Assembly: GCA_003255025.1 (NCBI GenBank)
Contig: QANY01002293.1
Location: 186,001-250,000, forward strand
Length of the DNA stretch: 64,000 bases
Reading direction: 5' to 3'
From: Datisca glomerata
Taxonomy: Eukaryota > Streptophyta > Magnoliopsida > Cucurbitales > Datiscaceae
Shown: positions 1 to 11,339 of the stretch, one piece after another
How the letters are laid out: each line of letters begins with the position of its first letter
Numbering within the stretch: the first letter of the stretch is position 1
Made by a program: the position numbers and the translations under genes
Notes under the pieces: generated by a model
What the model was told of the DNA's origin: nothing
Seen by the model: the letters and a program-made list of their open reading frames with translations, nothing else
The model's database searches: none

Positions 1-1029
1 TCACCACCCCTTGTCCCCTTGAGCCTATTGCTGAATCGACTCAAGAGGACAAAGATGCTTATGATTCTTGGTTGCATTATGATGAGATCATCATGTGTTA
101 CATCCTGGCTTCTGTTAGCAATGTGTTGTAACTACAGCATCAGAACATGGAAATTGCCATTGATATGATTTTGAGCATCACCGAAATGTTCATAGATCAG
201 GGTTGTCAAGCCAAACAGGTTGTTGTACGAAACTTCATGAACTGCATGATGAAACCTGGAACTCATGTTAGAGAACATATGATGTCGATCATTAGTTCTC
301 TAAATGAGATGGAGATCATGGGTGCTGCGGTAGATGGAGAGACACAAGTTGATATGATCCTTGAGACTCTGTCTGACACTTTTGAGAACTTCAAACTTAA
401 TTATTCGATAAATAAGTTGAGGTACTCACTTCTTGAGCTTACGAAGGAACTATGCTGCCGAGACCATGTTTTTTAAGGGAAAGAGGAAAATTGGAGAGAT
501 AAACTTTACTGAAAACAAACCTTCCACCTCTGGCGCAAAAAAAAATACAGGAGAGATTCGAAGAAGGCTAAGAAGCAGAACTCGAAAGTTGTGAAAGGTA
601 AGAGCACTGCAAAAGTGGACAAGTCGAAATACAAGTGTCATCGTTGTGGAGCCGCTGACCATTGGAAACATAACTTCCCTGACTATCTCAAGGAGTTGAG
701 ATCTAAAGGTATAATACTTGTTACTGAAACATGTTATGTGGCTGACTCTACTTTTTGTAAATTGTAGACTCTGCAGCCCACTAACCATATCTATTGTTCC
801 TTGTAGGGTTTCAGAAAAATCAAAAGGCTTGATGATGGCGAGTTCAACTTTTGTTGGAGAAATGGAGCACTAGCATCGATCGTATCTGTTGGAACTATTA
901 AATTGTCATTCGATAACAATTTTAGGGTTTTACGTGATGTTTATTATATCCCGGTTTTTTGGAAGAACCTTATTTTAGTAGCTAGTTTAATTGAGCAAGG
1001 ATTTAGTTTGAATTTCATTGATAAAGATA
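1..1029 (+). pseudogene. copia gag and protease remnant
   Basis: Residues matching the plant copia gag (UBN2-type) domain are encoded from the window edge to about 475, with an in-frame stop near 129. An open stretch starts at 147 and runs to 476. A CCHC zinc knuckle begins at 635 (reads CHRCGAADHWKHNFP); its last cysteine is replaced by Phe, so metal binding is probably lost. After further frame shifts, the protease/GAG-pre region is recognisable from about 806 (GTIKLSF, VYYIP, SLIEQGFSL) and stops at the solo LTR insertion point. The role would have been the nucleocapsid protein and aspartic protease of the element. Non-functional. Confidence 0.82.
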
Positions 1030-3142
1030 TGCTGGTCAGCACAGCGCGTGCGTGGAGGCGCGTGGCCTTTTAAAAAATTAAACTTTTAATAAAAATGAAT
1101 ATTTTAATAAAAAAACTTTATTGAAAACTATTTTTCAATCAGCCAGGATCCATAATATATTTATAAGTTAAATTTACAACATACAAGGTTAGGAATCATA
1201 TACTTCTTGTAGTCTATATCAAGTGTCCTTGTAAAAATCGATCGATCCTCCGTTCTCACAAAATCGTTCTAATGATCAATAGACTCTGAGATCCACAGGA
1301 TGTGTGTGAACACGTAGAATATTACAAGATACTTTTTCTTTGTCTAGATGTTCTCAACACATGAAATCTAGAGATTTACTGAGAAAGACATTAGTGAGAC
1401 AATTCTCTAAAATAATGTGATGATTATTCTTTTAGAGATTTAATTGACATTTAATAATATAAGAAAATCTCTCTGACACCAATCGTGTTCTCAACTCAAC
1501 TCTTGATTGACGAACTGATGATTTGCTCAACTGATTTTCTCTTCTTCGTTCAACAACTCAGGCAATTAGAATAATATCTTATATATTCTAGATAATGACG
1601 TATCAGATTTTTAGGAATAAATTGAAATAATATTTAAGTATAAAATTACAGTGCCGTGAGCCAGCACAGTGTCTCACGGCACTACAGTGTTGCACAATTA
1701 TAGTGTCACGTGGCACCACAGTAATCTATGTCAAATTCTGATATCCTATCAGTGGTTGACATGTGGCAATTACTGTGAAATAAATATTTATTTTAATCAG
1801 ATAATTATCTAGATATCAGTTAATTCAAAATTAAAATATTTGATTATCCATATCAACTAACTTATCTGTAATTTTACAAATAACACATTTAGTTGATTTA
1901 AATTAGATAATAATTTAATTATCTAATTTCATAAATTAGATATTACGTCTCATTTATCGATAATTAAAAATTGATAATTATTTATATATATAATTTTTGA
2001 AACTTATATTGAAATATATAAAAAATTTAATTAATTAATCACACATAATTATCTCATAATTATGTACTTGCCCCAGAATAAAAAAAAATTTTGCAAGTCA
2101 GTCTTTTTCTGATGTCCTGAAATATTCACACATTTGATAGCGTAGTATATAGGCGATTTGAGAACCATGGACCTATAATCCTAAGTTTCAATAAACCAAA
2201 TTATTAATTAAACTCTTTAATTAAATAATCTTATTTATAAATTCCATTATTACTCCACTATAAATATGAAATTACGCTCTTAGAGATTATAAAATGTATT
2301 TACTAAGTATTCTTATATAATCCTCTAACATAATCATTTCATGTAGTTATGTCCTCCAATTATTGGTTCGTAAATTAGAACTGGTCAAAATCACCGTTTT
2401 ACCTTTCTAATTACCTCTTGATCCTTAAGTACCATTAATCCACTAGTGAATGGCTAATTTATAATCTTATTATAAATTTAAGCTCAATAACCATTCAGTT
2501 CCAGAATTAACACTTAAGGGAACCAATATACGATCCATTAGAAAAGTTTAGATTTCAAATCTTATAAGATCATGTCCTCATCCATCCACATCAGTGAATC
2601 CCCAAAATACAAGTCACTAGCTTGATTAACAAACAGACCTTAATGACTGAATCAAAAGATCCAGTAGAGATGCATAGGAGTTCAAGACTACTCAGGATTC
2701 AGACTGATCTACATATGATGATCGATTTGATGTGCATTAAGTTTTTGTGATAAACGACACATTAATAAAGATATTAATTCACATCGGTCATGTCATATAT
2801 AATCTTATTATATAAAGTACATCCACTAAGATGTCTATCTACATCAATGATCTGGATCTAGATCACACGCTTCATAATGCTTAGTGAACCGTACTAGCAA
2901 CCATTCATTAAAGATTCCATACTTAAATATGTTGCTGACAATTTTATTCATTATCTATGATCTTAATCCTCTCGTACTAATGAATATGAAATTTTCAGAT
3001 ATTTATATAAATTATTTAACAATAATTTAAAAGAATAATTATAACAAATAATTTAAAAGAACAATTATAACAAAAATGTAATCATCTTTAAATTTCATAT
3101 CAAAATGTCAATACACATGCTTTGAAGGTATAACCCCCAACA
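1030..3142 (-). mobile_element. Solo LTR of copia-type family B, nested in copia A
   Basis: This 2113-bp block interrupts the copia A reading between the protease and GAG-pre/integrase. It begins TG (1030) and ends CA (3142). The flanking 5-mers are AGATA (1025-1029) and AAATA (3143-3147), a 4/5 match that fits a decayed 5-bp target-site duplication. It has no internal domain, hence a solo LTR. Orientation is inferred as minus because the reverse strand opens with TGTTGGGGGTTATACC, a common plant copia LTR start. A truncated second copy is at 13909-15812; shared landmarks include GTGCCGTGAGCCA and an ACTTGC-rich CAAGTCAGTC stretch. It contains repeated GTGCC-x-GGCAC motifs around 1650-1715. 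Confidence 0.8.
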
Positions 3143-4380
3143 AAATATTGGTATTTTTGGAAATGTTTGCTTAATTACTATTGCACGTTGATAAATAATT
3201 TTTTTATGTAAAACCGATAGTTCCAATGATATGTGACACTGAAGTAAATACTGATTTATAAAGGGATAGTAAAAGGTTGAAGTCTGATTCAACCGATCTA
3301 ACCTATTCGTGGCACTTACGTCTTGGCCACATTAGCCTGGACAAGATTAAAAGACTTGCGAATGAAGGTCCTTTGCAAACTTTAAAGGTGAGATTACTGT
3401 CCACATATGAATCATATATATAAGGTAAAATGACCAGGAGACCATTTTCAGCAAATGGTGAAATAACCACTCAATGCCTCAAACTCGTACATAGTGATGT
3501 ATGTCGGCCATTGAAAATCCAAGCAAGAGGAGGTTATAAATACTTTGTAACCTTCACTGATGACTACTTACATTTTGGACATGTTTATCTAATACATAAA
3601 AAGTCAGAAACCTTTGAAAAGTTCAAATAGTACAAGGCTATGGTTGAAAAGAAATTAGAGAGACAAATCAAAATGTTACGATCTGATCATGGTGAAGAGT
3701 ACTTGCTAGGAAAGTTTGAAGACTTTCTTAAGGAAGAAGGTATTATTTCTCAACTTACAACTTCTGGCACTCCAGAACAGAATGGTGTGTCAGAGAGAAG
3801 GGATTGAACTCTGATGGATATGGTTACATCCATGATGACTTATTCATCCCTCCTAGATTCGTTCTAGGGATATGCCTTGGAAACGACATCATACATTCTT
3901 AACCAAGTTCCGTCGAAGACGATGCCTGGCACGCCATATGAAAGATGGAATGGACGAAAGTCCTCTGTAAACCACTTTAGAATATGGAGATGCCCAGCAC
4001 ATATCCTAAAACGGAAGACATGCAAGTTGGCAAGTCGGTCATAATTATGTATGTTTGTAGGATATCCCAAAGAAATGAATGGATACATCTTTTATAGTCC
4101 AACCAACAAGAAAACATTCATGAGCATGAATGTACATTTTCTTGAAGAAAACTATATAAGAACTGTGAAGTCGAGAAGCACTCTTGTGTTAGAAGAATTA
4201 TTGAGTGGGAGGACACAGAGTCCCTAATCAGGAACTGTTTCTGATTCAATAATGGGGCAAGAGCCTATGGAGTCTCGATGTAGTGGGAGTGTTGTGAGAC
4301 AACCTGACAGGTACATGTCTTATAGAGATGCCTTAACAGCAGGCTTAGATAAGGATCATGATGAACTTGTCTCCTACTCA
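3143..4380 (+). pseudogene. copia integrase remnant
   Basis: The integrase is readable from HLRLGHISLDKI (near 3309) through the HH part of the HHCC zinc finger. The two cysteines of that finger read as Tyr, and a stop falls just before GKMTRRPF. Core-domain landmarks follow: LVHSDV, FTDDY, and SGTPEQNGVSER carrying the catalytic Glu region. A stop sits after FEKFK (3628-3630) and another after SERRD. The distal part (YERWNGRKSS, VGYPKEMNGYIFY) is readable in shifted frames to about 4230. The C-terminal linker runs to about 4380. This would have been the DDE recombinase; here it cannot act. Confidence 0.88.
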
Positions 4381-5160
4381 TAGGACATGGTTGGTCCTGA
4401 AGCAAACATATGGCAAGAAGCCATGAACGTTGAGATACATTCTTCGACGTACTCGCACGGAGTCTGGAAACTTTTAGATCCTCCTGAAGCGGTAAAACTT
4501 GTAAGGTTTAAATGGATCTATAAGAAAAAGAGAGATTTGGATGGGAATGTGAAGACATTCAAAGCTAGGTTAGTAGCCAAGGGCTACACCCAAAAGGAAG
4601 GTATAGACTATGACGATACCTTCTCATCGGTAGTCATGCTTAAATCCATTCGGATCCTCTTGTCCATTGATGTTGTCCTCGATTATGAAATGGCAGATGG
4701 ACATCAAGACTTCTTTTTTGAATGACAATCTTGAAGAGCGCATTTATATGGCTCAACCAGACGGGTTCATAAAAAAGACCAAGAGGGTAAGATTTACGAC
4801 CTGCTGAAGTCCATTTATGGACTTAAGAAATCATCAAGGTCGTGGAATATTAGATTCGATGAAACTGTCAAGAACTTTGGTTTTGATCAGTTAGTGGATG
4901 AACCATGTGTGTATAAGGTGATACACAAAGGGAAAGTGATTTTCTAGTCTTGTACGGAGATGATACTCTACTCATTGAGAAGGATGTAGGAAAATTATCT
5001 AATGTCAAGATTTGGCTTGCAAAGCAATTTGATATGAAGGATCTTGGAGAAGCTTCCTTTGTCTTAGATATTCAAATCTTTCAAGATCGGAAGAACAGAC
5101 AATTGGCACTATCTCAAGCATCTTATATTGATGAGGTGATGAATCACTTTAGTATGTAAG
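4381..5160 (+). pseudogene. copia reverse transcriptase remnant
   Basis: The open stretch 4387-4725 carries copia RT landmarks: WQEAMNVEI, VWKLLDPPE, KWIYKKKRDLDGNV, FKARLVAKGYTQ, EGIDYDDTFS. A frameshift near 4725 moves the reading; the PDGF region and SIYGLKKSSRSW follow in other frames. The open stretch 4950-5159 has YGDDTLLIE (copia usually YVDD), then KQFDMKDLGEASFVL. The two catalytic Asp residues are kept, but the chain is broken at least three times. Confidence 0.9.
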
Positions 5161-5269
5161 ACTCTAAGAATGGATATCTTCCTTTCAGGTATAGAGTCAG
5201 CATCTCCAAGGCGCAGTCTCCCAAGATTCCTCAAGAAGAGGAAGACATGAAAAAGATTTCATATGCCTC

Positions 5270-5631
5270 AGTCGTTGGATATGTGACGGCTTGTGAAGCT
5301 TCTAAGGATGTTGTATGACTTAGAAAATTCTTGAAGACTCTGAAAGTTGTCCTAGAAGATGACAAGCCCGTGAAACTTTATTGCGATAACAGTGGTGCTG
5401 TAGAAAACTCAAACGAACCAAGGAGCCACAAAAGATCTAAGCACATAGAGCGTAAGTATCACCTGATTAGAGAGATTTTTCAGCGTGGAGATGTTGTAGT
5501 AACACGCATATGGACGGTCAACAACCTAGCAGATTCATTCACAAAAACTGTAAGCTATAAAATCTTTGATGGTCATCTAAAGGGCATGGAGATACAAGAC
5601 TATAACGCCTACTTTAGTCCAAGTGAGAGAT
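5270..5631 (+). pseudogene. copia RNase H remnant and 3' end
   Basis: The stretch 5331-5666 encodes the RNase H C-terminal part: VKLYCDNSGAVENSNEP, RSKHIERKYHLIREI, NNLADSFTK. The last residues before the LTR fit the usual copia ending. The N-terminal portion of RNase H (around 5160-5300) is shortened relative to family members. The reading frame crosses into the LTR at 5632. No function is expected. Confidence 0.85.
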
Positions 5632-7435
5632 TGTTGGAATTATGTCCAGAAAGTAGGGTGAAATAACTATTTATGAGTATTTAGTTATTTCTCAGACATT
5701 TTGTACTACTGAATTTAATGAATGGATGGAAGTTTTTCTATTAATTAAAGTGTGATTATAATTTACTCAAGTCATTGAACTATTATTAACGTAAAAAGAG
5801 TAAAGACTAAGGGGTCTTCCACACAATCGAGTTCGATTACGACTGTTGGGTTGAACCAAAGGTCGATCTTGGGCATGAGAGTGGAGACTCTAACAGTTGA
5901 CCTAGACATGTTGTGGAACATGTTTAATAGACCAGTAACAAATTATTCTGGAGTAAAGATATTTATCTAGCTCTAACTCTAATTATTACACTTTAAGGGT
6001 ATTTTCATAATTACCTTAATCCTGAGGTGAATACGAAACTTGACCTAGTTAGTTACGATCTTTGATACGCCAAATGAGTGAGTTCGAATTGTCGGATAAT
6101 ATATCGATTGTTGGGATCATGATTCAAATATGTTGGAGTTGCGTGAATCACAGATTTGAAAATTCGTGGTTAGATTACAATATGCAACAATATCAACTTA
6201 TGCTTTATTGATGGGTGTGTGAATAAATCAACATGGCCAGGTACCCGATGAAATGAATCATTGAGCAAGACATGAGGAATTGTACAAGACAATTCACTAT
6301 TAATAGTAAGAGGGGTAAAATGATAATTTTACATCCCGCTCTTGTTACTGATATTCATGAAAGGGTAATATGTTAAAATATTTTGTGGACCGTGAAATAA
6401 AAGTGTTTATTTGCACCAACAAAAAATGTAACGCGCATGAATCGACAGTTGATTCTGCATCGAACCTATAGTTGAGTCGTACGATGTCAAGATTAAATAA
6501 GTCAGGAATTTATGAAGATAATTTCATCGCGTATTTGAGTCATATAGCTTTATTCATGTGGGTCCATTTAGTTTCAGGAGTAGCTCATAAGGACATGAAT
6601 GAAAAATAACACCAGTTGGACCAAAATCATGTTTTGGATCAAGGTATATTTCTCGAACCCATATGTGATGGGTGTTGTCACTTAATAAGTGACAACTAAG
6701 TAATTAATGTTTAAATTAATTAATTAGTTATTTTCTAATTATTGGATAATTAGTAAATAAAAGAAATTAATTAATTTATGAAGATCAATTTAATTTATCA
6801 ATTCTGGATTGATGAATTTGGACACAATATTGACATTAATAAGATATGCAATTTCCAGCAATTATAGATTATGGTGGTTAATTTTTGAAATTTCACATAT
6901 ATGGGGTATATGTAAAAATTTCAAAATTTTATATATTTAGGTAATGGCATTTGGGTTGCCTCACCAATTGTATTTTGATACAAACACTTACACAGTGTGT
7001 GATTACACATAGCAGAAAAGAGTTTCTCTCCCTCCTTTGCTTGTCGTCGAAATTTATAGAGGAGAAAGAAAATTTTGATTTTTCTTCTCCAGTTGTTTTG
7101 AGAGGCCACACTCAATTCCTGATGAACATCCAATTGAAATATACTACTAAATCTTACGAGTTGTTATTGGTGTGAAGACTGATTTGAGTTCTACGAAGAA
7201 TGAAGAACGCGAGACGACTAATAGGATTCCACCAAATCAGAATTTCTCCGACACAAGAAAGGTATAAAATTATTTCTACCATTTTTTAATACGTTTAAAT
7301 TTTTACGCATAATCAGATGTATGGTTTTAATATTTAATATGATTAAATCGGTTGATGTAAAAAATTTTATATTCTGCCCACGAACCGTTCGTCGTTCAAT
7401 GATTTTTTCTCAAAATTTTAAAACCCGATCCAACA
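5632..7435 (+). repeat. 3' LTR of copia family A
   Basis: The block starts TGTTGGAATTATGTCC at 5632 and ends AAACCCGATCCAACA at 7435 (1804 bp). Its ends and most of its length match the solo LTR at 52194-54066: both share the AACTATTTATGAGTATTTAG start segment and the CGAACCGTTCGT end segment. The purine run AAGTGAGAGA directly upstream fits a polypurine tract. Confidence 0.88.
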
Positions 7436-7933
7436 ATAAAGTCGAAGCAAGAAAAGACAAATCATTACACGTCAACGAATAAAATTTCATTGAGTGTAAT
7501 GGGGGTCAATGAGCAGTCAAAATCTCACATGACACATGCAAGATCTAGAGCGATGACTCCATCAAGATAAGAGGATCAGAGCCGTAGAAGGGATCGGACG
7601 ATTATGATCAAATCGATAGTTACAAGGCAATATAGTCAACATAGTAGTTTAAAGAAACACACAAGACATGGGGGTAATCCTAAGAAGAGGGCGGTCATGC
7701 GTCCAACAGTAGGGGAAGGGTGGCCATGCCTCCCAAAAGTAGGGGAAGATGACCGTGCCTCCCAAAAGTAGGAGGTGACCATGTTGATTTTCTCATCTTT
7801 TAGCCTTAAAATACAAGTTCAAATGTAAACAAAGGGGAAGGGGATTGAATCCAAGAAAAGTTATACAACAACAATGTAAAATTTGAAATGCAAGAGAATG
7901 TTATAAATCTTCCGTGGTTTTTCTTCCCTTTAA
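7436..7933. repeat. Intergenic stretch with a small minisatellite (7709-7783)
   Basis: No gene is seen. Between 7709 and about 7783 a 29-30 bp unit (AGTAGGGGAAGGGTGGCCAT then GCCTCCCAAA) is present about two and a half times with a few changes. The remainder is unassigned. Confidence 0.55.
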
Positions 7934-10113
7934 GGGGCCGTTTGGTACGAGCTTTCCCCTTGGTAAAGTTCGTGGTAAACTTATTTTTCAGCATTTTTTC
8001 ATGTTTGTTACAAATATTCTAATTTTTCATGGTAAAGTTATTTAACGTAGTTAAATAACAATCTCACATTACTTTCCCTAAAAAATCTACTTTATCAAAT
8101 AAATTTCCCAACTCACTTACTCATCTTACACATTTTTTTAAATAACTTTTACTTTTTCAAATCCTCATAAAAATATCATTATTTATTTTGATTATTTCTA
8201 TTTAATTTTGATATTTTATTTTTTTCAAGACCAAAGTCTCACAAAAGTGTCGTAAAATATCTCGATCTTGAAATCCCGTCATATCCCCTTCCAGTTCTGG
8301 TGGAATCAAACCGGTCCCGATACCTAGTTTTGAGATTTGTTGTCCCTTCTGTCCTTTGTCCCGAAAGACCCGTCCGTAAACTTATCTTGGAGTCGTTCCA
8401 TGCGATTAAGATATGTACATTAATTGAAATGAATGAAATAAAATATTATGTTTGAATTAATGATAGATAAACTCTTCATATATGCATAATATAAAATTTA
8501 AATGATTAAAATAAACGTTAATAATATAAAAAAAAATTAAAATTTAAAATTATTTTCTTCTCTAAAATAAATATTATTCATGAACTATTCATGTTTAAAA
8601 AATACTAAATTATAAAAATAGTCTATAACTGGATTTCAGATCTTGGCAAACATAATCCCTCTCTCTCAAAATTTCTTTTTCTCGAATTAGAAAAGAGAAA
8701 GAGCATGATTTCATCACTACGGAGTACTTATAACTCCAAACCCACATGGGCAAAGCTTACAAAAAATCCAACCCAAATCATTTTATTTTATGTTTAATTA
8801 GCTAAGTTTCGGGGAGTTTAAGCTGTCAGAACATTAATTCAAGGAATTAGAAGTCATGGGAGCTTATAGAAGAGAAATTATTATTATTTCTTTGTTTTCA
8901 GTTATTTTTATATTTTCAATAATCTGAAAATGGTGAGAGGGTGAATTGGGTTTCTTTGAATTTTGTCAATATGTGTGGGAAAAACATGAAGACGAATGTA
9001 TTTCCATGGACAAAAATTATGGAGAGATTTTACTGTTTTCATAGCCAAAGAAGACAACACCAACGTACACAAACATTGGGTTCAGATTTAGCAGTAGAAA
9101 CAAAAACGACACCTGTAAATTTCTCAATTTTCTCGCCAATGCTTCATATTCTTTTACTTTTCCTTCTTGTTGCTTCTTCGATTTGTTAGGTCCACTCGTC
9201 ACGAAACACCGACGATTCTCCTGCAATGAACCAAACATTTCTGTCAGAGCATGAATTAAAGAAATCAAAGATGGGAAAATCTGAAATTTCACGGCTTGCT
9301 AAAAGACGAAGAGCTACGATGCGGTTATGGAGGTTTACGACGAGCTACGGACCTGTGTTAGGGAGGAAGAGCTACACGGTTAGGAGAGGGGTAGGGGTTC
9401 ACGAAGAAAGGGGTTGGAGAGGGGTGAGTTCACAAATATGGAAGTTAGGTTTGAGAAAAAATAGGACTTATAAGCGCCGTAGTTTTGACGGGGGTGTGTT
9501 TATAATTTTAATATTTCAAAACTATGTCGATTTACACTAAACTAACGGATGTATATCGGTGAATGGATGAAAAGTCATTATAGGCGGCACATGAAAAGTT
9601 GAAGGTAATAACATAAATAGTAGTTCAAAGTTATAAATGACAACAACTTGATAGTTTGAGAGACTGGTCTGTGGTTTTCCCTTTATCTTTTACATAACTA
9701 TGTTGAATTGATTTGTACAATTTAAGCAAAAAAATTATTTTTATTTTTGGTGTAGTTAAAGAAATATAGTAGATTTAATTTTATTGGTCAAGTTAATAAA
9801 TAACTAATTTTACGATATCGTGTTGTATTAGAATATATAAATAATACTTGATAAATAATAATAAATATTTATTAATTTAATTACTCTCAATATTTCATAT
9901 AACTTTTCAAACAGCTTTATTCAATTTTCTCAACAACTTTCTCAAGTCTCATACTATACCAAACAAAGTAATATTACTTCCCAGTAACTTTTTAAATTAA
10001 TCATATGTTATCAAATATGGTTATCTCAAAAAAATTTCATCTAATTTTAGCACTAAAACTTTTCCAACTTAACTTTCTCAGCATTCTTATTTAACACATA
10101 CCAAAACGACACA
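7934..10113. mobile_element. Harbinger/PIF-like non-autonomous DNA element, 2.2 kb
   Basis: The left end reads GGGGCCGTTTGGTACGAG, directly preceded by TAA (7931-7933). The right end, reverse-complemented, reads TGTGTCGTTTTGGTATGTG and is followed by TAA (10114-10116). A 3-bp TAA duplication with short GGGCCGTTTGG-type inverted repeats fits the PIF/Harbinger superfamily. The interior is AT-rich and holds a more GC-balanced part at about 8930-9540 with short open frames (8941-9189 plus, 9226-9540 plus, 9017-9292 minus) that I do not recognise. No DDE transposase is visible. It could also be two smaller elements side by side. Confidence 0.45.
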
Positions 10114-11339
10114 TAAGAGTTTTTCACGTAAATGATGATGAATTTATTTTCTCATTCTCTCTAAATTATTATCCGTTCGTAGATGATTTTCTATACCGAA
10201 AAAATCATTTACACATATCCAGTATTTTTTCTGCGCGACAATATCATAGTTTCCACGTTTAAAAAAAACTTTTTGGTTGAAATGGTAATCTAGGTGGTCA
10301 ACTGCAATTCATTCCTTTTAATTGCCAAATGCCGCAAATTACACTTGGTTAAATGATGAAAAATAACACGGAATCTTGGGCTGTATGGGAAAGCATAAGA
10401 ATAAGAATTTCATGTTGTATTAGAATGAGTCATATTCTATCAACAGTGCAATCAATCAGAGATACAAAAAGGTGAGTGAGTTTGTGAGAGTTTTACCTCA
10501 AAATACTTGCACGCTTTCAAAATATCATTTTGTAATTATGAACATCTTCATACATTTCATACATTATAGATAGAATGCCCAATACATCTAACTTAGTGTT
10601 TTCCAGGATTTGTTTTTTAAATGAAGAGGACTGACTCAGAAAGAAAAAGAAAACATTATTCAACGACAATGTGCTGATAAATTCTAAGACAGTATATATG
10701 TTTGATAATAATAAAAAAATAATGATAAGAGTCATAATGTGAATGAACCAATAAGATAGCACGCACGCCCAAAAAAATAGTCGTCTTGTATGAATGGGAA
10801 CTCTAGTGAAATGAAATCTAGTTAAGTTCATGAGTTTTGTTAGTGAAGGATTTGTGATGCATGGTAGAACCAAAGCTTTAATGGAAATTATGGTAAATAT
10901 ATAATATTAGATATTAATATTGTTAATAACTTTCTGGTAATTGTTTTTAGACCTAAACCAAAATTCATTTCCTATGTCTTGTAATGCACTTGTTGAGTCT
11001 CCAATTCTCTGTTTGTTTTTATTACAGTTAACCAAACGTCACCTAAAAATTTCATTTATTTATATGATGTTTTATTCATGTGGTAACTAAAAGGTGTGCA
11101 TTTTTATAGTTAGATCATTACGTGGTCCCATGGGGCAATTCAATTTTTATAATTCATACTTCAATGTAATAATTTCTCTCTCCAATATCAATGAATTGTC
11201 AATCTCTTGGAGGGATGCATACCTGTATTAATTAATTATTTTGATAACTCATTGATCTCTTGCAATGGGTACAAATAATAGATTATTTATTATCGCTGTT
11301 AAATTTGTTAGTAATGTATAAAACGTAAGTTATTTTTTT
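10114..11339. other. Intergenic, nothing recognised
   Basis: AT-rich sequence with no supported gene. A 118-codon open stretch on the minus strand (10517-10873) has no recognisable motif and a low-complexity, Phe/Ile-rich composition, so I do not call it. Confidence 0.5.

Larger units (their letters stand above)
1..7435 (+). mobile_element. Ty1/copia LTR retrotransposon (family A), 3' part, degenerate
   Basis: The window opens inside gag, so the 5' LTR and primer-binding site lie outside. Domain order is gag, protease, integrase, reverse transcriptase, RNase H, which is the Ty1/copia order (integrase before RT). A complete 3' LTR starting TG and ending CA closes the element at 7435. Just before that LTR is a purine run (AAGTGAGAGA) that fits a polypurine tract. 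Stops and frameshifts occur in every domain, so the copy is dead. It is split after the protease by an unrelated solo LTR (1030-3142). A second LTR of the same family stands alone at 52194-54066. The superfamily is certain; the lineage within copia is not assigned. Confidence 0.92.

Noticed and set aside
1640..1720. Repeated GTGCC/GGCAC inverted motifs as a possible RNA gene
   Set aside because: They are part of the family-B LTR and recur at the same place in the second copy.
7709..7783. Short repeats as part of a CRISPR-like array
   Set aside because: Units are adjacent without unique spacers, in a plant nuclear context; simple minisatellite.
10517..10873. 118-codon open frame on the minus strand
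   Set aside because: Phe/Ile/Leu-rich low-complexity composition, no motif, no neighbouring exon; fits chance in AT-rich DNA.
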